DNA of 53,634 bases from Edaphobacter aggregans (lineage in GTDB: Bacteria > Acidobacteriota > Terriglobia > Terriglobales > Acidobacteriaceae), in NCBI GenBank assembly GCA_022736715.1, contig DZDJ01000014.1, positions 1-53,634 of the forward strand, written 5' to 3'. Positions 7,014 to 16,772 of the stretch are shown here, in pieces. Position 1 is the stretch's first letter; each line of letters begins with the position of its first letter. The position numbers and the translations under genes are program-made. The notes under the pieces are model-generated. The model saw nothing but the letters and a program-made list of their open reading frames with translations. It had not been told where the DNA came from and did not search any database.

Positions 7014-9602
7014 ATGAGCACGAGCAAAAGAGACGTGGAAACTACCCGGAAACAGGAAAATACGGCCGCCAATGCGGAAGCGGCCCAGCCGTTGCGCTAT
7101 AACCCGGCAGAGATTGAGCCGCGGTGGCAGCAGCAGTGGGATGCGGATGCGGGGCTGTATGCGGCCGAGCCGGCGACCTCCGGCAAGCCGAAGTATTACG
7201 TGCTGGAAATGCTGCCATATCCCAGTGGGCAGCTGCACATGGGACACGTGCGCAACTACTCCATTGGGGATGCGTTGGCGCGTTATATGTGGATGCGCGG
7301 CCACAATGTGCTGCATCCGATGGGCTGGGACGCCTTTGGTCTGCCGGCAGAAAATGCTGCGCTGAAGAACAATACGCCGCCGCGGGAGTGGACGCTGGCC
7401 AACATTGCCGCCATGCGGCGGCAGATGCGCCGCATGGGGCTGAGCTATGACTGGGCCAACGATGAGGTGACCACCTGCCTGCCGGATTATTACCGCTGGA
7501 ACCAGTGGTTCTTTCTGCAGATGTACAAGCAGGGGCTGGCGTATCGCCGCAAGAGCAAGGTGAACTGGTGCCCGCAGTGCGCAACGGTGCTGGCCAATGA
7601 GCAGGTGGTGAATGGCTGCTGCTGGCGGCATGAAGACACGATTGTGGAGCAGCGGGACCTGGAGCAGTGGTTCCTGCGGATCACGAAATATGCGGATGAT
7701 TTGCTGAACGGGCTGGAGCAACTGGAGGGTTGGCCGGAAAAAGTGCGCACGATGCAGCGCAACTGGATTGGCCGCAGCGAGGGAGCCGAGGTCACGTTTG
7801 CCGTGGAAGAGAACACGGAGACGGTGACGGTGTTTACGACGCGCATCGATACGATTTATGGCGCTACGTCGTTGCAACTGGCTCCGGAGCACGCGCTGGT
7901 GAAGCAGTTTGCCGCGCAGGATGCGAGGCTGGCGGCGGAAGTGGACGCGCTGCTGGAGCAGCAGAAGAAGGCGCGCGATGCGGGAGACATTGGCGCGATC
8001 GAGAAGCACGGTGTCTTTACCGGGAAATACGCCATCAATCCGTTTAATGAGGAGCGGCTGCCGATCTGGGTAGGTAACTATATTCTGTCGGACTATGGCA
8101 CGGGCGCGATCATGTCTGTTCCGGCGCATGATGAGCGCGATTATGAATTTGCGCAGAAATATGGGATGGAAATCAAGATTGTAGTGCTGCCGCATGCGCA
8201 CTCCAACCATGGAGAGGCGGGCGAGAAAGAGCACATCCTTCCGATCGTGACGGAAGACAGTCTGGTCATTAATTCCGGCGAGTTCAGTGGGGTGGGATGC
8301 GAGGAAGCGCAGCAGAAGATGGCCGTCTTTGCGGAAAGCAGGGGCTTTGGCAAGGCCACGGTGACGTATCGGTTGAAGGACTGGGGTGTAAGCCGCCAGC
8401 GCTACTGGGGCACGCCGATCCCGATGCTGTATTGCGAGAAGGACGGCATTGTTCCTGTACCGGAAGACCAGTTGCCGGTGCTGCTGCCGGAACAGGTCGA
8501 CATCACGCAGCAGGGCGGTTCGCCTCTGGGCCGTGTGCCGGAGTTTGTGGATGCCATCTGCCCGAAGTGCGGCGGCGCGGCGCGGCGCGAGACAGACACG
8601 ATGGATACTTTCGTCGACTCGTCCTGGTACTTCTATCGCTATACCGATGCGAAGAACGCCAGCGCCCCGTTTGATTCGGAGAAAGTCAATTACTGGTTTC
8701 CAATTGACCAGTACATCGGCGGCGTTGAGCATGCCATTCTGCACCTCATCTATTCGCGCTTCTGGACGAAGGTGATGCGTGACCTCGGACTGGTGAAGAA
8801 CGATGAGCCTGCGCAGCGGTTGTTTACGCAGGGCATGGTCATCAAGGACGGCGCGAAGATGTCAAAGTCGAAGGGCAACGTGGTTTCGCCTGACGACATG
8901 ATTGCCCGCTATGGCGCTGATGCGACGCGGATGTATGCGCTGTTTGCGGCCCCGCCGGACCGTGACCTCGACTGGCAGGAGGATGGTGTTGCGGGTGTCA
9001 GCCGCTTCCTGAGCCGTGTATATCGCTTTGTGATGAAGTATGGCAACGCAGCAACGGCGGTCGCGGCAGAGCAGATGGCAGGTGCGACGGGCAGCGCGAC
9101 GGAGCAGGCGTTGCTGCGCAAGCTGCATCAGACAATCGCCAAAATCTCTCTCGATTTCAGCGGGCGGTGGCACTTCAACACGTGCATTGCGGCGATCATG
9201 GAGCTGCTGAATGCACTGACGGCGGCGGAAGCGGCCATCGATACGGGCGAAGTATCTCCATCTGCGCTGGCGCAGGTGCTGGAGAATCTGGTGTTGCTGC
9301 TGGCGCCGTTTGCTCCATTTGTTGCACAGGAGCTGTGGCTGCAGACGGGGCACGAGGGCGCGGTTTTCCGTTCGGCGTGGCCGGTTGCGAACGAAGAGCT
9401 TGCGCGAGAGAACGAGATTGAAGTGCCGGTGCAGGTGAACGGCAAGCTGGTGAATGTAGTGAAGGTGCCAGCGGGAAGCACGGAAGCTGTGGTGCGCGAA
9501 GTGGCCCTGACGGATGCAAAAGTGCAGGCGCGCGTGGAAAGCAAGCAGGTAGTGAAGGTGATTGTAGTGCCGGGCAAGCTGGTGAATCTGGTGGTGAAGT
9601 AA
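7014..9602 (+). CDS. leuS: Leucyl-tRNA synthetase
   Basis: The 862-residue class I aminoacyl-tRNA synthetase charges tRNA-Leu. The HIGH-type motif reads PYPSGQLHMGHVRNYSIGD (about residues 69-87), the CP1 editing domain contains the threonine-rich VFTTRIDTIYGAT segment, a zinc-ribbon-like CPKCGG is present near residue 520, and KMSKSKGNVV lies around residue 616. The start is set at ATG 7014 (MSTSKRDVE); in-frame codons upstream belong to the repeat region. The N-terminus has about 25 extra residues before the conserved YNPAEIEPRWQ. It is followed after 14 bp by a membrane protein gene, suggesting co-transcription. Confidence 0.98.
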   Translation: MSTSKRDVETTRKQENTAANAEAAQPLRYNPAEIEPRWQQQWDADAGLYAAEPATSGKPKYYVLEMLPYPSGQLHMGHVRNYSIGDALARYMWMRGHNVLHPMGWDAFGLPAENAALKNNTPPREWTLANIAAMRRQMRRMGLSYDWANDEVTTCLPDYYRWNQWFFLQMYKQGLAYRRKSKVNWCPQCATVLANEQVVNGCCWRHEDTIVEQRDLEQWFLRITKYADDLLNGLEQLEGWPEKVRTMQRNWIGRSEGAEVTFAVEENTETVTVFTTRIDTIYGATSLQLAPEHALVKQFAAQDARLAAEVDALLEQQKKARDAGDIGAIEKHGVFTGKYAINPFNEERLPIWVGNYILSDYGTGAIMSVPAHDERDYEFAQKYGMEIKIVVLPHAHSNHGEAGEKEHILPIVTEDSLVINSGEFSGVGCEEAQQKMAVFAESRGFGKATVTYRLKDWGVSRQRYWGTPIPMLYCEKDGIVPVPEDQLPVLLPEQVDITQQGGSPLGRVPEFVDAICPKCGGAARRETDTMDTFVDSSWYFYRYTDAKNASAPFDSEKVNYWFPIDQYIGGVEHAILHLIYSRFWTKVMRDLGLVKNDEPAQRLFTQGMVIKDGAKMSKSKGNVVSPDDMIARYGADATRMYALFAAPPDRDLDWQEDGVAGVSRFLSRVYRFVMKYGNAATAVAAEQMAGATGSATEQALLRKLHQTIAKISLDFSGRWHFNTCIAAIMELLNALTAAEAAIDTGEVSPSALAQVLENLVLLLAPFAPFVAQELWLQTGHEGAVFRSAWPVANEELARENEIEVPVQVNGKLVNVVKVPAGSTEAVVREVALTDAKVQARVESKQVVKVIVVPGKLVNLVVK

Positions 9603-9616
9603 ACGGGGCGAAGCAG

Positions 9617-10552
9617 GTGACCAAGCAGGCAATCGCGCAGAATGCTCCAGACCGTGTGTCGGCACGGGGAACGCAGTCGCTGGTGGACATTATCTTCCGG
9701 TGCTGGCGGCGCCCTTCGCTGACGGCGCTGGAGATTCTGTGGCGGTGGCTGTATGGCATTCCGATGCTTTGGCTGTTGCACCACTATGGCCTGCAGATTC
9801 TGGCGCAGGTGCCAGTGGAGCAGACCGGCCTTCAGCACTTTGACATAACAAATCCAATGCATTCGGCGGATGTGGTGGCCAATGCGGCCTTGCTGTGGCT
9901 GCCTCCCGCGTTGGATGTAGCTAAATGGCTGGTTCCGGTGCTGCTGGCGGGCTGGGCAGTGGCTTCCGGTCTGGGACGAACGCTGGTGCTCTATGCGTTG
10001 GATAAAACACTGCATCGCAAACCATTCACTTTAATTGCACTGCAACTGGTGCGCATTCTTGCGTTGGCAAGCAGTTTTGCTCTCTGGTTCCTTGGATTGC
10101 AGTGGGCATCTCGCGTGGCTGTTTCCGGACCGCTGTTACGCGGGTTGGAGCCCAATCTGGTGCAGTATTTTGCCATTGCGATTGTGTTGTCGCTGGGGTT
10201 GTTCAGCTTGTGGGCACTGGTGAGCTGGATCTTTTCTGCTGCACCGCTGCTGGCTGCGCTCAAAGGAACAGGCGTCTGGAGCAGCTTGAGAGCCACCTTC
10301 CAGTTGGGGGCATTGCGGGGCAAGCTGATTGAAATCAACCTGGTGATGGGCATTGTGAAGATTGCCCTGATTGTGTTGGCGATGGTGTTCTCCGCCACGC
10401 CGCTGCCGTTTGAAACAGTGGCGACCGCAGCGTTTCTGCACTGGTGGTGGGTCCTTGTCTCGATTCTTTATTTTGCTGCGACAGATTTTTTCCATGTTGC
10501 GCGGCTGACGGCCTATCTTGCACTGTGGCGGTTGTGGAATCCAGCCGGGTAG
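9617..10552 (+). CDS. Conserved membrane protein of unknown function
   Basis: The 311-residue protein begins at GTG 9617, preceded by an AAGCAGG ribosome site, 14 bp after leuS. I do not recognise a named family. It has a soluble N-terminus of about 30 residues and then several hydrophobic segments: around residues 40-60 (ILWRWLYGIPMLWLLHHYG), 105-125, 145-170, 185-215, 250-270 and 275-300. The pattern suggests about six membrane helices of an inner-membrane protein. Polar loops are short and no catalytic motif is evident. The position after leuS suggests co-expression but not function. Confidence 0.75.
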   Translation: MTKQAIAQNAPDRVSARGTQSLVDIIFRCWRRPSLTALEILWRWLYGIPMLWLLHHYGLQILAQVPVEQTGLQHFDITNPMHSADVVANAALLWLPPALDVAKWLVPVLLAGWAVASGLGRTLVLYALDKTLHRKPFTLIALQLVRILALASSFALWFLGLQWASRVAVSGPLLRGLEPNLVQYFAIAIVLSLGLFSLWALVSWIFSAAPLLAALKGTGVWSSLRATFQLGALRGKLIEINLVMGIVKIALIVLAMVFSATPLPFETVATAAFLHWWWVLVSILYFAATDFFHVARLTAYLALWRLWNPAG

Positions 10553-10721
10553 AGGCAACCACCGATACTGAGTTACCAAAACGGACCGCGGATCACACGG
10601 ATTTGCACGGATCAAAACCTTTAAAATTTTCCCCTTTGTTTTTAAATCCGTGTTCATCGGTGTGATCGGTGGTCAATCGCTTTCAAGATCGGTGGCGCAT
10701 CGCTGTGATCGGTGGTTGCCT
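10553..10721. repeat. Nested foldback repeat, copy 2
   Basis: This copy fills the gap before guaA. Outer arms AGGCAACCACCGAT (10553-10566) and ATCGGTGGTTGCCT (10708-10721) are perfect inverted repeats of 14 bp. Inner arms 10583-10612 and 10643-10673 carry the same GACC..CGGATCACACGGAT motif as copy 1, in inverted order. The centre is an AT-rich loop (AAAATTTTCCCC). The right end is 26 bp upstream of the guaA start, so transcription of guaA either begins inside the element or crosses it. Confidence 0.85.
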
Positions 10722-10747
10722 TGGCCTGATTTACACTGGAAAGAATC

Positions 10748-12298
10748 GTGAATACCTCCACTATTGTCATTCTGGATTTTGGCTCGCAGTATACGCAGTT
10801 GATTGCACGGCGCATCCGCGAGTTCAACGTGTTTTCCGTCGTGCTGCCTTGTACGTCGAAGCTGGACGAAATCCTATCGTATCGGCCAAAGGGCATCATC
10901 CTGTCAGGCGGTCCGTGCTCGGTGTATGACGCGGACGCGCCACCGGCGGACCCGAAGGTGCTGGAGCAGGGAGTACCGGTTCTTGGTATTTGCTACGGAT
11001 TGCAGTTCATCACTCATCACCTTGGCGGCAAGGTGCGTTCGGCGGAAAAGCGCGAATATGGCCATGCAGAAGTGAGTGTGGTGGATGCGGGTACGGAGCT
11101 GTTTGCTGAGTTGCCGGCCGAGCTGCAGGTGTGGATGTCGCATGGGGACGAGGCGCTGGAACTGCCGACGGGCTTTCATCTGACGGCGAAAACCGCCAAT
11201 GCGGTGGCGGGGATTGCAGATGCGCAGCGTGGTATCTGGGCGGTACAGTTTCATCCGGAAGTGCAACACACAAAGCAGGGAAGTGTACTGCTGAAGAATT
11301 TTGTTTTCGGCATTTGCAAAGCTGAGGCGGACTGGACTCCAGAACATTTTATCCAGGCGACGGTGGAGCGTGTGCGGGAGCAGGTGGGCGATGGGCATGC
11401 GATTTGCGCCCTGAGTGGTGGCGTGGATTCGTCGGTGGCTGCGGTGCTGGTGCATCGTGCCATTGGGGACAGGCTGACCTGCGTTTTTGTGGACAATGGT
11501 GTGCTGCGCAAAAATGAATTTGAAAAAGTGCAGAAGAATCTGCGCGAAAATCTTGGCTTGAATCTGGTGGCCGTGGATGCCCGCGAACGCTTCCTGAAAA
11601 AGCTGCAAGGGGTGACGGACCCGGAACAGAAGCGCAAGATTATTGGCAACGAGTTTATTGCGGTGTTTGATGATGAAGCGCATCGCATTACCCAGCAGAC
11701 GGGCGGTGTGGATTGGCTGGTGCAGGGAACGCTATATCCGGATGTGATTGAGTCGTCTTCGGTAAATGGGCCATCGCAGACGATCAAGAGCCACCACAAC
11801 GTAGGTGGATTGCCGGAGACGATGAAGTTAAAACTGATTGAGCCGCTGCGCGATCTTTTCAAGGATGAAGTTCGCCGCATTGGGCGTGACCTGCAAATGC
11901 CGGAAGACATCCTGGAGCGGCAGCCATTTCCAGGGCCAGGGTTGGCAGTACGCATTCTGGGCGAAGTAACTGCAGACCGAGTTGCTTTGTTGCAGGAGGC
12001 AGATGATATTGTGGTTTCGGAAATCAAAGCGGCAGGGTTGTACCGTAGGATATGGCAGTCCTTTGCGGTGCTGTTGCCGGTGAAGTCCGTTGGCGTGATG
12101 GGGGACCAGCGCACGTATGCTTATACTTGTGCGGTTCGAGCCGTGCATTCCGAAGATGGCATGACGGCGGATTGGGTGCCGCTGCCGTATGAGGTGCTGA
12201 AGACGATCTCCAGCCGCATCGTAAATGAAATTCACGGGATTAATCGCGTGGTATACGATGTAACTTCCAAGCCGCCGGGAACCATCGAGTGGGAATAA
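10748..12298 (+). CDS. guaA: GMP synthase (glutamine-hydrolysing)
   Basis: The 516-residue enzyme converts XMP to GMP in purine synthesis. The N-terminal class I glutamine amidotransferase shows [18 protein letters not shown] and the nucleophile segment [10 protein letters not shown] (Cys near residue 82), with the [10 protein letters not shown] His/Glu pair. The ATP-pyrophosphatase domain has the P-loop [14 protein letters not shown] (about 221-234), and the C-terminal dimerisation domain ends in PPGTIEWE as usual. Translation starts at GTG 10748 after a GGAAAG ribosome site. Gene length is normal. It marks the left border of the accessory block that runs to rpmB. Confidence 0.98.
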   Translation: MNTSTIVILDFGSQYTQLIARRIREFNVFSVVLPCTSKLDEILSYRPKGIILSGGPCSVYDADAPPADPKVLEQGVPVLGICYGLQFITHHLGGKVRSAEKREYGHAEVSVVDAGTELFAELPAELQVWMSHGDEALELPTGFHLTAKTANAVAGIADAQRGIWAVQFHPEVQHTKQGSVLLKNFVFGICKAEADWTPEHFIQATVERVREQVGDGHAICALSGGVDSSVAAVLVHRAIGDRLTCVFVDNGVLRKNEFEKVQKNLRENLGLNLVAVDARERFLKKLQGVTDPEQKRKIIGNEFIAVFDDEAHRITQQTGGVDWLVQGTLYPDVIESSSVNGPSQTIKSHHNVGGLPETMKLKLIEPLRDLFKDEVRRIGRDLQMPEDILERQPFPGPGLAVRILGEVTADRVALLQEADDIVVSEIKAAGLYRRIWQSFAVLLPVKSVGVMGDQRTYAYTCAVRAVHSEDGMTADWVPLPYEVLKTISSRIVNEIHGINRVVYDVTSKPPGTIEWE

Positions 12299-12332
12299 TA
12301 TGGCCCCTGGCAGCAGGTGCAAGCTTGTATTG

Positions 12333-12379
12333 AAATGGGCATACAGATCAGCAAGGGTGCTGAGTTTGTATGCCCATTT
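12333..12379 (+). terminator. Long double hairpin downstream of guaA
   Basis: A perfect 12-bp inverted repeat (AAATGGGCATAC at 12333-12344, GTATGCCCATTT at 12368-12379) encloses a second stem TCAGCA-AGGG-TGCTGA (12348-12363). The structure starts 34 bp after the guaA stop. The T-tract after it is weak, so it may act as a terminator or a transcript-stabilising hairpin. Confidence 0.6.
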
Positions 12380-12422
12380 ATGTTGGGGCAGGGCAGCAGC
12401 GGGCGGATACGGAAAGTAACAC

Positions 12423-13898
12423 TTATATGTTGACGAGGGTCGAAGCGTGAGGAGCTTCGATCTTCTCTCCCGTCACACGAGGCCAGTAAATCGACAGTAA
12501 TACCCCTCCTTCTGGACGGTTGGCCGCCGTCACGGTCCCACCGTGAGCGCGCACTACGGCTTCAACAAAGGCCAGCCCAAGGCCATGCCCCCTGGAGTCT
12601 CTTCCTTTCACCCTCTGCTCAAACATGTGGAGGCTGATCTCCGAAGCAAATCCCGGACCATCATCTTCCACAATCAGCACCGCAGCGTCCTCGCTTGCGT
12701 CCAGTTTTATGGAAATGGTGCATGAGGCGGGTAAGTGGTTAAGTTCATTATCGAGAAGGTTTGCAATCACTCGATGCAGAAGTGCAGTGTCTGCCAGTAC
12801 AGTGACAGGACCAGCGCTGTGCAAATTCACTCGAAGCCCTTTCTCTGACATGCAAGGCTCGTACAGACCAATCATGACTCGAAGCAGTTCATCGAGATCG
12901 ACTGCTGTGAGCGAAAGCCTAAGCGCGTCAGCTTTCGCTTCAGCAACATCAAGCGAAGCAGTCAAGAATTCCGTTAGTCGATCTAATTCATCGATGGCCG
13001 AGACGATTGGCTCACTTTGCGCGACATTTAAATCGCCCGATAGAACGATCTCCAGCTTTCCCCGAATTGCCGTCAACGGGCTGCGAAGATCATGAGCAAG
13101 AGACCCAGTGATGGTGTGCAGTTGATGCATCGAGCTTTCTATCCGGTCCAGCATGTGGTTGAGCGTCAGCGCCAGATGCGCCACTTCATCATTCCGCTTG
13201 CTGGTCGGAACCCTGCTGCTCAAATCGGACTGTCCAATCCGGGACGCTGCTTCGGTAATCTCACGAACATGGCCCAGCATACGTCTGGTCAGGAAAAAGA
13301 CAATCGCGGAGCCGAACAGCACAATGAGCAGCCAGAGACAGAAAAAGCGGAAGCGGAAATTTTCAAGCACGCGTAATTCATCCCGTTCCGAAAGCCCGAG
13401 ATAGATGCGGCTCCCATCATCAAGCCGCACTGATGCTACTCGAAAAGGGTAATTGAACCCTTTGACGTTCAGGTCGTAGGGAACGTCGGAAATGAACTTT
13501 TGCGCACGAATCGCGGTCAGGTTTGGCAACCCGTCACCGGCGCCCACCCAAAGCTTCAGAGTCCCGTCGTCACCAACCTGAAGAAAGAAGACGGAGTCGT
13601 TCTCATTGCCGCCGGAGTGGAGTTTGTTTGGCACCTCTCTACTTGCAAGTTCCGCGACCTCCCGCACTACCCGATCGTAGAGGCGGTCCTTTGGCGTTCG
13701 CGTGGCCACATCACTGAGAACTGCCACCTCTCCAGTGAGCCACGCGTCGCTCCTGCGCTGAATGTCATTCGCCACGAAGCGCTGAAGCATGATAAAAACC
13801 AGCATTATTCCAATGGCAAATGCGAGCGTTGCCCAAAGAGAAATACGCCATGCGGCGCTACGGATGCTGGAACTACCGGTCTTTGAGGACATAGCCAA
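12423..13898 (-). CDS. Two-component sensor histidine kinase
   Basis: The 491-residue protein is an inner-membrane sensor kinase. It has a first membrane segment (about residues 18-40, ISLWATLAFAIGIMLVFIML), a periplasmic domain of about 145 residues, a second membrane segment (about 188-208, FFCLWLLIVLFGSAIVFFLT), a HAMP linker ending before the H-box GSLAHDLRSPLTAIRG, the N-box ANLLDNELNHLP, and G-boxes VEDDGPGF and GHGLGLAFVEAVV. The layout resembles CusS/QseC-type kinases. The start overlaps the end of the response regulator gene by 26 bp, so translation is coupled. The stimulus is unknown. Codon use (many TCT, ACG, GAA and ATC codons) differs from the CTG/GTG-rich genes to the left. Confidence 0.93.
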   Translation of the reverse strand: MAMSSKTGSSSIRSAAWRISLWATLAFAIGIMLVFIMLQRFVANDIQRRSDAWLTGEVAVLSDVATRTPKDRLYDRVVREVAELASREVPNKLHSGGNENDSVFFLQVGDDGTLKLWVGAGDGLPNLTAIRAQKFISDVPYDLNVKGFNYPFRVASVRLDDGSRIYLGLSERDELRVLENFRFRFFCLWLLIVLFGSAIVFFLTRRMLGHVREITEAASRIGQSDLSSRVPTSKRNDEVAHLALTLNHMLDRIESSMHQLHTITGSLAHDLRSPLTAIRGKLEIVLSGDLNVAQSEPIVSAIDELDRLTEFLTASLDVAEAKADALRLSLTAVDLDELLRVMIGLYEPCMSEKGLRVNLHSAGPVTVLADTALLHRVIANLLDNELNHLPASCTISIKLDASEDAAVLIVEDDGPGFASEISLHMFEQRVKGRDSRGHGLGLAFVEAVVRAHGGTVTAANRPEGGVLLSIYWPRVTGEKIEAPHASTLVNI

Positions 13899-14550
13899 TA
13901 CCTCGTAAGGTCTTGATCAGCGGTTCACGGCCTTCTGTGTCGACCTTGCCGCGCAGGCGGTAGATATGGACATCAACGATATTGGTGTCAGGTTGAATTC
14001 GCATCCCCCATACTTCGGAGAGAAGCATCGACCGGGTAACAACACGGCCGGCGTGCCGGCATAGATATGCCAGAAGCACGAACTCCTGCGGGCTTAGATT
14101 TAAAATCTCCCCGCTGCGGGAGGCTCTACGGCTGATGAAATCCAGCTCCAGATCCAGTATGCGGAGACGGGTCGCCTCCTCGCCCGTAGCAAGATTACGC
14201 CGCAGAAGATTACGCAATCTTGCCAGTAACTCTGCGAGTGCGAAGGGTTTTGTCAGGTAATCGTCGCCACCTTGTTCTAAACCTTTGACTCTATCGTCGA
14301 CAGATCTTCTGGCTGAAAGTATCAATACGGGGCTGCTCATGCCGGAGCGCCGAAGCTGAAGAATCAGGTCAATGCCATCCTGATCCGGAAGACCTAAATC
14401 GACAATGAGACCGTGGTAGGCGTACTTAGAGACCAACTGAGACGCGGCGATCCCGTCATCCGCCGTGTGCACCTCATACCCCGCCTCAACCAGGGACTGC
14501 TTAACAAAGCTCTGAATCTCGGGTTCGTCCTCGACCAGTAGAAGCCGCAT
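13873..14550 (-). CDS. OmpR/PhoB-family response regulator
   Basis: The 225-residue protein pairs with the downstream histidine kinase. The receiver domain (residues 1-115) has the acidic pair EDEPE near the start, the phosphoacceptor in LIVDLGLPDQDG, the conserved ILSARRSVDDRVKGLEQGGDDYLTKPF run split around Thr/Lys positions, and a C-terminal winged-helix DNA-binding domain with LSPQEFVLLAYLCRHAG and VDVHIYRLRGKVD. Targets are not evident; the neighbouring polyketide group begins 350 bp upstream in the opposite direction. Confidence 0.95.
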   Translation of the reverse strand: MRLLLVEDEPEIQSFVKQSLVEAGYEVHTADDGIAASQLVSKYAYHGLIVDLGLPDQDGIDLILQLRRSGMSSPVLILSARRSVDDRVKGLEQGGDDYLTKPFALAELLARLRNLLRRNLATGEEATRLRILDLELDFISRRASRSGEILNLSPQEFVLLAYLCRHAGRVVTRSMLLSEVWGMRIQPDTNIVDVHIYRLRGKVDTEGREPLIKTLRGIGYVLKDR

Positions 14551-14900
14551 GGCTCATGGTAAGACATTTGAGCCACGGTCCGCATCTTTGAGTGCACATG
14601 CGATGTATTATGATGCGGGCTGGAGTCTCATGACGACATCATCTGGCACATGAATGGAAAAAATCAGTGGCACTGCGATGATTGCGCCTTTCATGAACAA
14701 ATCGTCATCCTGATCTCCCTGCAGCGTGCTATCAAAAAGGACAAAGGCATCGTCTCAACGAGTAGCCATCGTATCGAAAATACGGAGTCTGTTCTCTCAA
14801 GCAGTCGACCATCACTGGGTGTCGTCTCTTCGTGGTTCAGCTTCTCCAACACACAAACGCGACATTAAATCCCGATGATCCGGGCTGAGGACTGTTCCGC
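14551..14900. other. Intergenic region between response regulator and type III PKS
   Basis: This 350-bp divergent space holds the promoters of both neighbours. No clear sigma-70 promoter, operator palindrome or RNA gene stands out. Small open frames exist on both strands (for example 14650-14868 on the plus strand, with an HCDDC segment), but none has a good ribosome site or a recognisable product. It may contain gene debris. Confidence 0.5.
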
Positions 14901-15962
14901 TTGACTACGGCTTACCTGAACCGCATCGCCACTGCCGTACCAGAGCACGATGTGCATGAGACCTTCGTCATCTTTGCCGAGAAGATGCTCGCAGCCCCGC
15001 GGCTGCGCACGGTCTTCCGCCGCATGGCGGTCCGCGCCGGCATTACGCATCGCTATTCGTTCCTGGATCCGCAGAAAGATTCCAGCCAGTTCTCGTCGCA
15101 TGGCACGGACGAGTTTTACCGGCCGGGCAATTTCCCCGACACGGCACGGCGTATGGAGTTGTTTGAGCAGAGTGCTCCGGTGTTGATGCGCAAGGCCGTG
15201 GACCGGCTTGCGCTGAGCGAGGAGGAACGCTCCGGTATTACGCATGTGCTGGTGACCTGCTGCACGGGGCTCTATGCGCCGGGGCTGGACTTTGAGATCG
15301 TCGACCACCTCGGGCTTTCGGCGGGCGTGGAGCGCACGATGATTGGATTCATGGGATGCTATGCCGCGATCAATGCGTTGAAGCTGGCGCGGCACATTGT
15401 GCGCTCCGATCCGAAAGCGGGTGTTCTGATGGTCAACCTGGAGCTGTGTACGCTGCACTTCCAGGAAACGCAGGAGCTGGAGCAGGTGCTCTCCTTCCTG
15501 CTCTTTGCCGATGGTGCAGCGGCGAGCCTGATTACTGCTCGCGAGCAGGGTCTCGCGCTGGACAGCTTCAAGGCGGTGATGGTGCCGGAAACCCGTGGGC
15601 TGATTACCTGGAAGATTGGCGGGCTGGGTTTCGACATGCTGCTCTCCGGGCAGGTTCCGGGGGAGCTGGGTCGCGCTCTACGTGAGGGCGAGTTGATGTC
15701 CGGGCGCGATGACATTGACCTGTGGGCGGTGCATCCCGGCGGGAGGTCGATTCTGGATGCGGTAGAAAAGGCACTGGAACTGCCAGTTGAAGCGCTGTCG
15801 GCATCGCGAGAGGTGCTGTCGTGCTTCGGCAACATGTCATCGGCGACAGTGATGTTTGTGTTGCAGAGAATAATGCAACATGCGCGCCCCGGGCAGCGTG
15901 GGTGTGCGATGTCGTTTGGGCCTGGTCTGACAGCGGAGACGATGCGCTTCCATGTGGCCTAG
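14901..15962 (+). CDS. Type III polyketide synthase (chalcone/stilbene synthase-like)
   Basis: The 353-residue thiolase-fold enzyme condenses malonyl-CoA units onto an acyl-CoA starter and cyclises the product. The catalytic triad can be read directly: Cys153 in IGFMGCYAAINAL, His278 in DLWAVHPGGRSIL and Asn311 in CFGNMSSATVMF. Length is normal for bacterial members. The start is a TTG at 14901 with a TGAGGA sequence 10 nt upstream; the next Met lies too far inside. The 3' end overlaps a methyltransferase gene by 11 bp, so the two are translationally coupled. Bacterial relatives make alkylresorcinols, alkylpyrones or tetrahydroxynaphthalene; the product here cannot be told from sequence. Confidence 0.93.
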   Translation: MTTAYLNRIATAVPEHDVHETFVIFAEKMLAAPRLRTVFRRMAVRAGITHRYSFLDPQKDSSQFSSHGTDEFYRPGNFPDTARRMELFEQSAPVLMRKAVDRLALSEEERSGITHVLVTCCTGLYAPGLDFEIVDHLGLSAGVERTMIGFMGCYAAINALKLARHIVRSDPKAGVLMVNLELCTLHFQETQELEQVLSFLLFADGAAASLITAREQGLALDSFKAVMVPETRGLITWKIGGLGFDMLLSGQVPGELGRALREGELMSGRDDIDLWAVHPGGRSILDAVEKALELPVEALSASREVLSCFGNMSSATVMFVLQRIMQHARPGQRGCAMSFGPGLTAETMRFHVA

Positions 15963-16665
15963 AGTCGAGTTTGATTTCAGTCGGCGGGTCTCTCCGCGTG
16001 AGTTGCCGGAGTTGATGGATGGAGACTGTAGTTATGAGGATTTCCGCGATTGCCTGCGCAGTCTGGAAAAAGTCAATCGCTGGCTGCTGGGTTATCGGCC
16101 GACGCTGTCCTGGCTGGAGCGGTTGCCGCGTGGATTGCGCGGTCCGGTACACATTGTCGATGTGGGCAGTGGCGGCGGCGACCTGTTGCGGCAGATTGCA
16201 GGCTGGGCACGAAGACGGGACATTGCTGTGCAGTTAACGGGGATCGACCTGAATCCTTATGCCGCAGGTGCAGCGGCGGAGTCGACCCCGAAGGAGCTCG
16301 GAATCGAATGGGTGACCGGCGATGCTCTGGAGTACCGGCCGGAGAAGCCAATCGATATCGTCGTGAGCTCGCTGTTGACACATCATCTGGAGGACGAGGA
16401 GATCGCCGCGCTGCTGAGGTGGATGGAAACGACCGTGCAGATGGGTTGGTTCATCAACGATTTGGAGCGGTCCGAGTTGGCGTCCCGGTTGTTTGGGTGG
16501 ATGCGGTGGCACTGGATCGTGCGGCATGACGGGCCGGTGTCGTTCCGTCGGGCCTTCCGGAAGGAGGATTGGGAACGCCTGCTGGCCAAGGCTGAGATCC
16601 AGCGAAAGGCGGCGACGGTGGAGCATTGGCGGCCAGGGCGGTTGTGTGTAGGGCGGTGGAAGTGA
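15952..16665 (+). CDS. SAM-dependent methyltransferase of the type III PKS group
   Basis: The 237-residue protein has a class I methyltransferase fold: motif I is VHIVDVGSGGGDLLRQIA (about residues 66-83), the acidic end of strand 2 is LTGIDLNPYA, and the later strand IDIVVSSLLTHHLEDEE precedes a WFINDLERS segment. Its ATG lies within the last codons of the polyketide synthase gene (ATGTGGCCTAG). The type III PKS plus methyltransferase plus FAD-reductase combination is known from several bacterial phyla, so O- or C-methylation of a polyketide or phenolic lipid is likely. The exact substrate is unknown. Confidence 0.88.
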   Translation: MWPRVEFDFSRRVSPRELPELMDGDCSYEDFRDCLRSLEKVNRWLLGYRPTLSWLERLPRGLRGPVHIVDVGSGGGDLLRQIAGWARRRDIAVQLTGIDLNPYAAGAAAESTPKELGIEWVTGDALEYRPEKPIDIVVSSLLTHHLEDEEIAALLRWMETTVQMGWFINDLERSELASRLFGWMRWHWIVRHDGPVSFRRAFRKEDWERLLAKAEIQRKAATVEHWRPGRLCVGRWK

Positions 16666-16772
16666 GGCCGATGGTTCTGAAGTTTCCTGTCAGACCGAGA
16701 GATGCGAAACAGCCCGCCCTCGGTGGTCCTCATGGCGCATCTCAGCACTTCCAATCATCTGAGAAGAGAATC

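Noticed and set aside
14650-14868. Small 72-codon gene between the response regulator and the polyketide synthase
   Set aside because: No ribosome site and no family features; the HCDDC segment alone is not enough.
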